From positions 744,001 to 808,000 of the forward strand of contig WOAB01000018.1 of assembly GCA_027886185.1 (NCBI GenBank): a stretch of 64,000 bases of DNA, read 5' to 3'. Below the pieces are notes generated by a model that saw only the letters and a program-made list of their open reading frames with translations, was not told the DNA's origin and did no database searches. How positions within the stretch are numbered: position 1 is the stretch's first letter; the number at the start of each line of letters is the position of its first letter. The DNA comes from Rheum nobile (taxonomy: Eukaryota > Streptophyta > Magnoliopsida > Caryophyllales > Polygonaceae). The position numbers were made by a program, and so were the translations under genes. Below are positions 24,905 through 35,368 of this stretch, in pieces.

Positions 24905-27829
24905 TTAATTGTTCCCCTCATTTCTTCTCTCATACCCTTGCCCATAACATGTCCCGTACGGTGGATGATACCCTTCTCCGTATTGTCGGTACTCTTGGAC
25001 AGATCCAAGTAAATTCATGAATCCACTTGTTTCCCCGTACTGCCCCCCGAACCATGTCGGCACTTCGAACGGTTGCCCTTGCCCATAGCTTGGACGTCCT
25101 GTAGCTTGTGCGAACGGTGGGCCTTGGAATGCTTGCTCCCCGAACCCTGTCGGCACTCCGAACGGTGGCCCTTGGAATGCTTGCCCATAGCTTGGACCTC
25201 ATGTCGCCGGTGCGAACGGTGAGCCTTGGAATGCTTGCCCAAAGCTTGGACCTCCAGCCGACGGTGGGACTTGATACCATTGCCCTGTACTTGGACCTGT
25301 GGATGACCCATATTGTGTCCCGTGCTCCTCGTATTGTGTTTCCCGAACTGGTACATACCCTTCTGGTTCAGCAGCCTCTGCAATTGGAGCTTCAACCAGT
25401 TGTACATTCACAAGCGCATGGATCCGTTGAAGCGCCGCTTTTGCGATTTGCAAGTCTGGCATTGTATCCAACTGGCGAAGGGTCTCGTTGACTATCCCTT
25501 GTATATGATTAATTTTGATAACAGATTCTATGTATGCGGGCATGGGACGTTCGTTTTCCATCACACTCTTGGAATCTGCATACATGTAAGGATGGGAAAG
25601 ACGTTGCAACCATGAAACGTAGCCATCCACCGTATGCGTGCTTGTGATACAATTGGATAGCCTCAGAATCGGGGACTGGTAGTTGGGCAGTTCATCCCAA
25701 TGGTCGTCCGTGGAAAATAACACTGCCTCGTAATTATATAGCATCACGTGTCTGGTTCTACTCTTGGGGCGAATCGGGTCAATGAGAATCGGTTGAACCT
25801 TACCGAATTGACGAGTCACTCGAGCAGGCATGTAAGGTTCACTGAATTTCATGCACTTCAGAGTTCCTCTGTACATTGATATGCGGTAGTGTTGTTGATG
25901 AACATTGTCCCACGACATCCATACAACCTATACACATAAGAGTTTGAGCATGTGTTGCATAAATTTAAATGAAAATTAATTAATGTAAAATGAATAATGA
26001 AATTGTAGTACCTCGTCGGGTCGTAATAAGTCCAGTGAAAGCCTCATTTCCTTGACCCTGATGCTACAATCTTCTTTTGGCGATCGAGGATCGATGTGGG
26101 CCGCCCGTGGGCCCTCATTTCTTGGGTCGTTTTGAGACAGATTTAAGTGGCCCCTAAACTTAGGAAAGTAGCTCCAAATCCAGTCCTGCACGAAAATAAG
26201 CAAACTTTAGGCAAGTAAACTTTGAGAAATAATTATTTGAGATGACAATAAAAGAAAGAGTTTTGGATCCTTACATGAAGGAGCAAAAGGCAACCAGAAA
26301 TTTGAGCGGCTTCTGCACGACTTGCCATACCAAGCTGTCTATACAAGTAGGCAAGCGTAGCAGCACCCCATGCGTATTGCCCTGTCTCATTGTGTTCCCA
26401 TAGCAGTTGAAATAAAGATAGCTTGATTTTGTTCCCCGACTTGTCGGGAAACAACGTGCTACCAAGCAAAACGGCCAAAAACCCAGAGGCTATAAGATTG
26501 TCGGATTTCCCCGTCGTCGTCAAAAATTCATTGAGCCATTTGCAATTAAAACCAGATTTCGTCTTTGCCGCTTTTAATGCTTGTATTGGAATGCCCATCC
26601 TCGAGTTGATATCCATAATTAATTCGACATCTTCGAATGGTGTATGTACAGCACTGCCTTGGATTGGCATATTCAGGATCTGAAAGACATCGTGGAGTTT
26701 AATGGTAATTTCACCCCATGAAAAGTGAAAACTATTTGTTTCCGGGTGCCATCGCTCCACGAAAGCTGAAATGAGTGCACTATCCATCCCTTTGTACTTG
26801 AGATTCAAAAGTCCAAGGAGGCCGCTGCGAGCTGCCAACCTATACCACTCTGCTTGGTTATCATTCGCAATTAGGTCTTTCCAAAAGTTCAGGGTCTTTG
26901 ACCGTGTCAGCGCCCTTAAGCATTTATTTTTCTGTAACATAAAGGTTTAAATAAAATTAAAAACGAACATGTGCATAAATAAAATATTAAGAAAAGTACT
27001 AAAAAATGCATATGATAAGCGCTGAAGTTGACACTTACATATTTTCCATTATCGTTATCGGCATACACAAATCCAGCTATGTGTGTGTCGTAATCCCATA
27101 GGAGCTGACGATCCAGAGGCCCGCCGTATGGAATGTTACCCTCCTGAGGCCCGCCATATGGAATGTCACCCTCCTGAGGGCCGCCGTATGTATCGTCATC
27201 CTCCATATCTCCTCCAGTTACAATGTCAGTTGCACGAGAGGAGGATGCACCAGCGGACGAATGATCGTGTCTAGTGCTAGCAGAGCGGTGCAGCCTTGAT
27301 GCTGATGGCGTCCTCGTACTACTACTTGAGGGAACGACACTAGTGCTGGCTCGAGGGGCGGTCAATGAAAGTTGGGTGGGTTGGGGGGGGGGGGGGGATG
27401 CACTTTGGCCATGAGGGAGGTCCACTTGCTCCTCATGTTCCCTCTCTTGAGCCCTTCGCGAATCGTTACGATTACGAGCCGATTGCGTGACTCCGCGTTC
27501 TGAAACGTGTCGGGAACCCCCGAAGCCAATGCCTCTTGAAAATGATTTCTAGCAAATTTATGACGAAATGACGATAACAGAAATTAATACAAATTAAATA
27601 TATGATCTCTATCAATTTAAGACGAGTATTAAACGACAACTATTAAAATGACGATAACGGAAATTAATACAAATTAAATATATAATCTCTATCAATTTAA
27701 GACGAGTATTAAACGTCAACTATTAAAATGACGATAACGGAAATTAATACAAATTAAATATAAGTATAGAATAAAATATACCCATAATGATGAGTGTTCT
27801 TTCCCTTGATTGGCGTCTTTTGGAGGCAT
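24905..27829 (-). CDS. Plant mobile domain (PMD) protein encoded by the MULE element
   Basis: Predicted exons 27829-27782, 27548-27039, 26931-26275, 26185-26012 and 25927-25199 (stop). All junctions are GT-AG and phase 0, giving 705 residues. Exon 2 encodes a Ser/Pro-rich linker and three YGGP(Q/L) repeats. Exons 3 and 4 carry the PMD: FVERWHPETNSFHFSWGEIT, VFQILNMPIQG, and YAWGAATLAYLYRQLGMASR. Exon 5 carries the C-terminal PMD part, then a repeat region of GPSYGQAFQGPPF type. The TGA at 25199-25201 lies inside that repeat; the same frame continues 97 codons to a stop at 24905-24907, so the TGA is probably a recent nonsense change. PMD proteins are known from MULE and gypsy elements and from the domesticated genes MAIN and MAIL1. 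The biochemical role is unknown. The protein is otherwise coherent. Confidence 0.78.
27566..27770 (-). repeat. 80-bp tandem repeat in intron 1 of the PMD gene
   Basis: The word AAATGACGATAAC begins at 27566, 27646 and 27726, an exact 80-bp period over about 2.5 copies. It lies wholly within the predicted first intron. Confidence 0.9.
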
Positions 27830-27942
27830 CTTGTATTAGGAGAGACTAAATAAGTGCGTAAAAGAGTGTTTAAAATGAGAGTAGGAAATTGATAGTAGAA
27901 AATGAGAGTTGAATTGTGAGTTTGAGAGGGGAAGGGTTTGGG

Positions 27943-27950
27943 TATTTATA
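27943..27950 (-). promoter_or_regulatory. Probable TATA box of the PMD gene, inside the upstream gene's last exon
   Basis: On the minus strand TATAAATA in the context CCCTATAAATACCC lies about 115 bp before the PMD start codon at 27829. It is followed by a C/T/A-rich leader. It falls within exon 5 (28093-27836) of the transposase-OTU gene. Confidence 0.6.
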
Positions 27951-30809
27951 GGGCGACCATTCTCCATACGATATCGTTGGAAGTCTGCTATCCGCTGCTG
28001 AAATGCTTGATCCCAATTATCAACACTAGAATGGTGGTAGTTCCTCCACAGACCAACAATGGGAGGAATTGGGGCGTCTTTATACAACCATACCTACAAC
28101 ATATGAATAATTTGATTAAAATGAAAACAAATAGGAAACGTTAAATTAAAGACGAGTGACAACATTTTTACCGGTACAAAATGGTTACAATCGCCGACTA
28201 AGGCGACTGTAAGAACGTCTGTAGGAGGGCGGTCGCTGGAAAGGTGGGAAATCATCGGTAGACTTGTATGTGCACCGCTCCATGACAACATCACCAATGC
28301 TTTTTGGTACGCTGTAGCAAAAATCAAGCCACACATCGGCATCTCCATCCATTGATGTTGCATGCAATTATCACCAATGTAGTTTATGTTGTGCAACAGA
28401 TCAGGCAATTTGGTGACAAGTATATGCTCCATTGCTTTGTACACATGGATGTTTCTTTTCAGCTTTGTCGCCATCGTCCTTCGAACCTGCTTCCATTCAC
28501 CCTGGCCCAACCCAAGTAACTCAACAAGTGAACGGTAGCCACAATGGCCGTCTCCCGCAACGTTTAAGGCTTTGGTCATGTATACGAACATGAATGAGTC
28601 CACATTTCGAATACCAAAATTCACCCCAAAAGCTTCCTCTGGTTTTTCCTTTTCGGGCCCAAGCACCGACCCGCTGAGTGGTGCCTTATGACGTCCGCGT
28701 TTTCCCCGACTACTTTGACGCTTCAATGTTGAGTCGCCCATCGACTTGGACTTGGTTAATGTGGCTTCTTCTGCGTGCTCCATCCAAGTCTTATCCATTT
28801 TTGTTGAATCATTTCTTCGCCTCCCCTTTGTTACAAATGAGCTACTGGGCGGCTCCTGAAGTGAGGACCTTCCTGGAATTTTCCCGTCATCGTATGCCGA
28901 ATTAACCCGGTGCAGGTCATCATAGCTCATCCTGCTTCCCAAAAAATCACTAATTACGGAACAAAACTTAGATTCCTCTTCTGTGAATGCCATGTTGACC
29001 CCTTGGAGCATTTTTACATTTGTAACACCTTCCCATTTCACTTGTTTCCAGAATAGGTGGATTTGGTCAGGCTGGATAGGGGTGTTGTTTGCCATCGCTT
29101 CGAACAAATCATGTCCGCATGAAAGCCCTCTGACCACCCTCCACCAACCGTCATTGCAAACAGAGACATCAAATTTATATTTTGGGTTCAAGATTCTATC
29201 TACCGTGCCCAACATTGTGTCCAAACACAATTTTGACACTTTGTTCAGTAGCAGACTAAACAGATTCTCGTAAGGTGCTCGTAGCCTCAACACTGCGGTT
29301 GGGATCGTATTACGATCCATTTCCATGTTTCCTCTCACTACACTAACCTGGTCTACTGTGAGTTGATGGATCTTATGTGCTAGTGTGTTGAAACCTAATA
29401 CGAGTCTGTTTTCAATCCAATCTTTAAGCACAGAGTGCGCGCCCTCAACTCTGCAGACACATGAAGAATATTTTATAAATAAACACATTGATACACTAAC
29501 AACCTATACACAATAAACTTAAATCACTTTATCTGTTCGTGGTCCTTGTGATCAAATGAAGTTTGGTATCAGTCCAGGCTCTGACGATACGTTCTCTATA
29601 AGGCCCAAGCCACGTAGTCATAAGGTAAGCCATAAAACCAGTGTAGGTCTCTTGCATCTCACGGAGGCGCGCGTAGTATGTATACTCGGATTTCGAGTTG
29701 AATAGTAACCGACACACTTTCATGAATCCATCTGCTAGACCGCCATTATGCGTCACGGTGAGGACAAAGGCCCTGCAATTGTGCAGTATATGTATCCAAC
29801 ACAATAGATGTTGGGCATCGGGGAATACATGGCCTACAACTTTGACCTCGGCCAAATCTCGATCCGTGACTATCGTCGTTGGCCTCTTGCCGACTTGAGC
29901 GAACAAGTGTGCCAACTCTCTGAGTGTCCATTCGTAGTGGTCGACATTCTCACGTGCCATGAACGAATAGGCAATGTTGAAGGTATGTCCCGTGCACGTA
30001 AAGCCGACGATCTCAACAAGGGGCAAATTGTACCTATAATCGGTTTATAAGAAAGTATTAAAATGACTCTAACCATGCTACAGTAATGAGTAAAATTTCT
30101 CAAAATTTGTAATGTCGGAACTACTGACCTGTTTGTTTGTCTTGTATGTCGAATCCATGATGACGACGTAAGGGAACAAGCTCAGCAGATGAATGAAATG
30201 AGGGTGAGCCCAAAACAAGTCTTGAACCACATCGTCATGTCCATGTAGCCTTCGGGGATTGATATAGTAACCAAAGCTAAATAAATATGAGAGGGTGTAC
30301 TGGGTTACAGTCATACCATCCATCTCTTCAGCGTGAAACTGTTGTCGAATGTTGTAGATTTGCTTCCTCGACGTAAAGACCCTGTTATACGTCTGTCGTA
30401 AGAAGGTCATAATCATCTTCGGCTTTGCGGACGCTTGCGTCAATGTCTTGACAACGCTTTTTTGATGCTCAGTCAGGCGTCCGACATAGGCATGACCCTT
30501 CAAGCTCGTCGCAAGATCATGATCATGTGTACCGCATTCCACATACAACATCCATGACCCATCCTTATGCATCACCCCGTTCAACACGAATGGACAATTG
30601 CTCTTCTTTGTACGCGTCTTTCGTATCAATACATCCTTGAACGGCCGATAGCTTCCCGACTTCTCGCACGCCAGTATGACTTTTCGCTCCTAGGATTTCT
30701 GAATAGTCAACACCATGTTAAGTCTAGTTCCTTGTTCGCGTGCCCAGGCTAACATGGACTCACGATCCGACCACTTGTAGCTCGTTTGGAAGTACGAGGT
30801 AAAATCCTG

Positions 30810-31896
30810 CCATTAATTCCAGATATTTTAACATGTATTGGTTTAGTATAATAAACATGTATAATCATAAATTTTCAATGATGTATAAAATATAATATTT
30901 ATAATTCAAAGTATTTTAAATATTCATGCTTTTTTTGTCCAATTCTAACTTTCCAATAACATATATATTAATTTTACAAATAAAATAAACATGTATAATA
31001 AAATAGTGGAAATTATATGCAAAACAAACATTATTTAAAAAATACAATTGTTTATGACTTTAACTTTTACAAATTATATATGTGATATTAACTTTTATTT
31101 GAATAAATGTACATACACTATAACAAGTTTCAAACTATTTACATTAAAATAATATATATACTTTACTCTAATCTATAAAATCGTGGAAATTATATGCAAA
31201 ACAAACATTATTTAAAAAATACAATTGTTTATGACTTTAACTTTTACAAATTATATATGTGATATTAACTTTAATCTAATATATATACACTTGAATCAAT
31301 GACATTAAAAAAGTAACATAATATATAATTACAGTAAATGAGAGTGGAGTTTATATGCCTTAAGTAAATATAAATTACAGTAAAACATATAAATTAAGCA
31401 AACATATAAATTAAGATATTATAGTAATTACATAATAACATAATATATTTACATAATATATAATTACAGTAAAAAGTAACATAATATATTTACATTAAAA
31501 TAATATATACACTTGAATCTAATCTATAAATTAAAGATATTATATGCCTTAAGTAAACATATAAATTAAGCAATAACATTAAAAAAATAACATAATTAAA
31601 TCAACTATCATAGTTAAATAAATGAGAGTGGAGTTTTACTATATGATTAATTACAGTTAATGAGAGTGGAATTAACATAGTTAAATAATTAAATAAACTA
31701 ACATAATTAAATCAATGTATATGCAATTTACAGTAAATGAGAGTGGAGTTTTACTGTATGATTAATCATGAGCATACAATTTACCCTAAATACGAGTGAA
31801 GTTTTGAAGGATTTGATAAATTAATCATGCAATTTACAAAAGTTTAATTTATATGACATTAAATAAATAATAATTAATACAATTTAATTTACATAC
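30810..31896 (-). other. Predicted intron 1 of the transposase-OTU gene, AT-rich with direct repeats
   Basis: A segment of about 95 bp starting GTGGAAATTATATGC occurs at about 31009 and again at about 31184, almost identical. AAATGAGAGTGGAGTTTTA-type words recur near 31620 and 31735. No coding frames. Confidence 0.55.
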
Positions 31897-32519
31897 CTCT
31901 TGAACGGATTCTCCGACATCTTCATTGGACCACGACATTAGGGTAATATCTCCTAATCCTAAGCCTTTGATTTTTTTCTTATTTTTTTGTAAGTACGTGA
32001 TTTTTTCTCCTAATCCTAAGCTAACTCTTCCCTCCCATTTCCTTCCTTTCTTGCCGCTGAACCTGATTTGTTGTAAGCCAAAGCTAACCTATTTTATAGA
32101 AACCCAAAAATCATTTTTTTTACCCTGTCTTTTCCATTCTCATCCTAAGGTAAGCTCGCCCATAACCCTACGAGTATCCCCCAACGCAGGCATGTCTGCC
32201 CCCCGCGAGATGAAATTTTTTGACCCCCCTAAGTCTTAAACGGTGTCTCACACCGTTTAAAAAAAAATAAAATCAAACGGTGTCTTACACCGTTTTCTAA
32301 ACAAAGAAATAATAAAAAAATTAAACAGTGAGTATTACCGTTCTAAATTCAACAAATAATAATAAAAAAAAAACGGTATTTGAAACCGTTCTAAATTACA
32401 AAAATTTTAAAAAAATTGAAATCCTCAAACGGTGTCAAACACCGTTTGATCAGACCCCTGCAGTGGTGTCTGCAGCACCACTGCAGGTGCAAATAGCGCC
32501 GACCCCATTTTAGGCATCA

Positions 32520-33640
32520 TCGTACCTCTGAGGTTAAGTTTTTGTTATCCTTCATCAAAGTAAGACCTCTAGACTCAAGCAATATCCATATTCTTAATAT
32601 AAAATTTGAGAATACATGAAATCATACTTGCTGAAAAACAATGATTTTAGTAAAATTTTGTTCGAAATTATATTTATCCTTATTTGGCATGACTTGAATA
32701 ATGTTTTGTTTGTATTGTGTGCATAACAACAAATTGTATTTTTTATTAAATCCCAATTGTGTTTTTATTCATTAGTGTTTAGTTTTGAAAATAGGAAACA
32801 TCTTATATTGAATTTTGAAAAAAAGTAAAATTGAAGATTGTGCTTTTATTCATTAGTGTTTAGTTTTGAAAATATGATAAAGATCTTATATATAATTATA
32901 TTGAATTGTAAAAAAAATAAAATTGAAGATTGTGCTTTTATTCATCAGTGTTTAGTTTTGGAAATAAGATAAAGATCTTATATATAATTATATTGAATTA
33001 TAAATAGTGCTTTTGATTTAGTCCGAATTGTGTTTTTATTCATTAGTGATTAATTTTGGAAATAGGATAAACATCTTATATATAATTATATTAAATTTTG
33101 GGGAAAATGAAAAAATGATGAAATACCAAGTGACATAATTAATATGAGTGTGTCATGTGGCATAAGGATATTGTATGCTTAGTTTGAGGATGTCATGTAG
33201 TATATGATGGTTTTGGTTTAGTAGATATATAGTAGATTCCTTGGTCCATTTTGAAAAAGAATTGATGTTACAATTATTACAAATTTATTTAAGTACATAC
33301 GAAATATATGACATAGAATATTTTGTGCTACGCTTTGGAAATAATGAATTATAAAAAAATATTTGGATGGTATGGATAGCCTGTTAATTAGGGTAGATAT
33401 TTGATTTGATTTTCAAAATTAAAACGAAAAAAAAGATAGTTTGCCACATGACAAAATTAATGACGTGATGCCACGTGACATTAGAGAAGATTAATTTATT
33501 TTAAGAGTGTCACATGATGTAATAGAGATTTTACTTTAGTAAATACAGATTATATAGTAAATTGGTTATAAAATAGATCGTGTAATGCGTTCAAAACCTG
33601 TTAATATAAGTGGATTTTAATTCATAGATATTTTTTTATA
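32520..33640. repeat. AT-rich tandem repeats and two Helitron 5'-end-like termini
   Basis: The phrase TG(T/C)TTTTATTCATTAGTG recurs at 32760, 32841, 32933 (one change) and 33031, spacing 81-98 bp. Helitron-like ends in reverse complement, TTTAGTAGATATATAGTAGA, lie at 33209-33234 and in diverged form at 33536-33560, each preceded by a CATGTGG/CACGTGAC phrase. No gene seen. Confidence 0.6.
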
Positions 33641-33779
33641 CAAGCAAACAAAAGATATCTAACAAACCAGAAGACATACCTAAATCATCACAATTGATGA
33701 TTTTTACAAAAGATTTACAAGCTAATGGAACGCTTGTTCTCAAATCTAAATAGTCTTGCCGCGCACGAAGCTGCTGAGT

Positions 33780-34990
33780 TGAGTCTTGACTCTTCGAAAG
33801 GAACTCATTAATTGCATTGCGCAGAACAATGGAAGAGATGGTTGTAGAAGTCAGCTGTTTTATTAGACTCTCGATAGCAATGATGAACTTGAAAATAATC
33901 CAAACCATATAATACAGATCTAATTTCCATAATTATCGGAGATATTTCCCATGAATTTTCCAAATTCCACGGATCGAATTAATGATCGAAAGATTATTTC
34001 CTTCAAGAACTATTTGCCTAAACGCGATGCGAAATAGCCATACGAAGGCTCTCAAGAGCGGCCAAAGCCTCAGCCTTAATAAGTGAGGAGCATAGAATCT
34101 GTCTGTGGTCCAAGAAGACCACCTCACCAAAATGGTTACGACATACGTATCCAATGTGTGTTGAACCATTTTGTTTAACTGAAGCATCAAAATTTAATTT
34201 AATGCAATGTGGAGAAGGCTTTTTCCATTGAGAAAATTTCCTTGAACCCTTATTTTCACATGAAAAGGAACCTTCTTCGAAAAAAGACTTCATCCAGTCC
34301 TTGTAAGAAATGAAAGCAGTGTTGACTGTTTTTTTAATGTCAAGCGGGATCTTTCTAAAGATTAAAGCATTACGATCTTGCCAGATCGTCCACCAAAGAA
34401 AAAGAACCGAAATAATATTTCTATTTCTCGAATGAAAGAATTCCATATTAGTGTAAAAATCGCTGTCAAAGTCAATACTAAAAGTGATACCAATGAGTTT
34501 TTGAAGAAATTGTAGAGATCGTAAACTGAAAGGGCATTGAAAAAATAAATGGTTCAAGTCCTCAATGGGGGAATTACAGAGGGTGCAACTAGATGGGACC
34601 CTGGAGAAGAACCTATTTAGGCGTTCTGTAGTAGGCAAAGAGTCGTTGAAGCATCTCCAAAGAAAATTTTAAATCTTTGGTTGAGTCTTTAATTTCCATA
34701 ACCAAGTCGGGAATCCTGGAAAAGCCATTGGATAAGTAGTTAATGATCGAACACTTTTGACAGAAAACTTACCGTCCTGAGATAAGTACCAAATTAGTTT
34801 GTCTGGTATGTAAGTTGTAGGTATGAAGATATTCAAAATCTTTTGGATTAAGTGTGATGGAAGGACACGCTGAAGGGCTCCCAGATCCCACTTTTTATTG
34901 GCGGTTATGTATTGTGAAATTGTACAGCTTCGATCATTACTTCCGACGAACTGTGAAAGAATACAATTAGGGATTCAGTGATCTTTCCAA
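33780..34990 (-). pseudogene. LINE (L1-type) reverse transcriptase C-terminus: zinc-binding and RNase H domains
   Basis: The minus-strand reading starts near 34990 with tryptophan-rich and SVKSVRS-like text, continues through the zf-RVT block (NFLWRCFNDSLPTTERLNR, then CTLCNSPIEDLNHLFFQCP with the Cys/His pattern), a WWTIWQDRN segment, and a plant-type RNase H domain (KLNFDASVKQNG, then AEALAALESL). Further C-terminal text (VHHCYRESNKTADF) is in another frame near 33800-33930. A stop near 34675 and others break it. The endonuclease and RT core are absent, as expected for a 5'-truncated insertion. A T-run at about 33630 may be the poly-A tail. Confidence 0.85.
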
Positions 34991-34999
34991 AACTTGATA

Positions 35000-35368
35000 T
35001 GATTTCCATTACCAACTTATCAGAACAATTATTTTTTGAATTGTTCTCGTAGATAGAAAAGTCTGGAGAATTGTCATGAGTAAGAACCTTTTTTGTATGT
35101 ATGAAAAAATATTAGAATTTCTTAAATAATCCATAGATATATTTTTAACGTGTAGAAAATAATGGCCATATGGTAGATTTTCCTAATATCCCCTTATATT
35201 TCTTTTGATTTTGTAGACAGTGGCCGGAGACAATTCTTGGTGTTTAATGTGTCGTTTTTTGATGATTTCAACTGACGACTCAGAGAGTAATACTTCCGGG
35301 TTTTTTGACAGCCTGACACAATTTCACGTATCGAATATGAGCATCATGTATTTTGATTTCTAATATAA
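35000..35368. other. Intergenic DNA, nothing recognised
   Basis: AT-rich sequence between the LINE fragment and the Harbinger-like element. No motif or frame supported. TAA at 35366-35368 is the left TSD of the next element. Confidence 0.4.

Larger units (their letters stand above)
27836..31938 (-). pseudogene. MULE transposase fused to an OTU-type cysteine protease domain, disabled
   Basis: Predicted exons: 31938-31897, 30806-30129, 30033-29533, 29450-28172 and 28093-27836. The N-terminal MuDR-type region is followed by the MULE DDE domain: VVIMDSTYKT (first Asp), TIVTDRDLAEV (second Asp), CWIHILHNC, then VEGAHSVLKDW. A charged linker leads to an OTU-like domain with AGDGHCGYRSLV (Asp/Cys) and GDCNHFVPV (His). 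The transposase would cut and join the element; the OTU part may be a deubiquitinase-like protease (family inference). Lesions: an in-frame TAG at 30690-30692; a one-base phase error at the exon 2/3 junction, beside a repeated AAAC tetranucleotide; and an AT in place of the GT donor after exon 3. The first exon is tentative. A distant relative or sequencing error at one site cannot explain all three. Confidence 0.8.
24450..32507 (-). mobile_element. Two-gene Mutator-like element (transposase-OTU plus PMD) with palindromic ends
   Basis: Both genes read on the minus strand. Palindromes with core AACGGTGT...ACACCGTT or a close variant occur on the left (24450-24468, 24499-24515, 24592-24610, 24634-24654) and right (32236-32260, 32275-32295, 32371-32390, 32425-32449), separated by poly-A/T. 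A further strong palindrome is at 32457-32487. The right extremity may be the minus-strand GGGGTCGGCGCTATTTGCACC ending at 32507. No matching TIR or 9-bp TSD is found, so the outer limits are approximate. Confidence 0.7.

Noticed and set aside
25108..25615. Plus-strand frames of 100-127 residues
   Set aside because: They are antisense to the last exon of the PMD gene and mirror its repeat region.
27389..27402. Homopolymer G run as a frameshift in the PMD gene
   Set aside because: The run is read as consecutive proline codons and the frame stays open on both sides, so no frameshift is needed, though its length could be misassembled.
24420..32520. Long TIR or 9-bp TSD for the PMD/MULE element
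   Set aside because: I compared both ends and found only GGGTC-level similarity and no matching 9-mers, so I do not claim exact boundaries.
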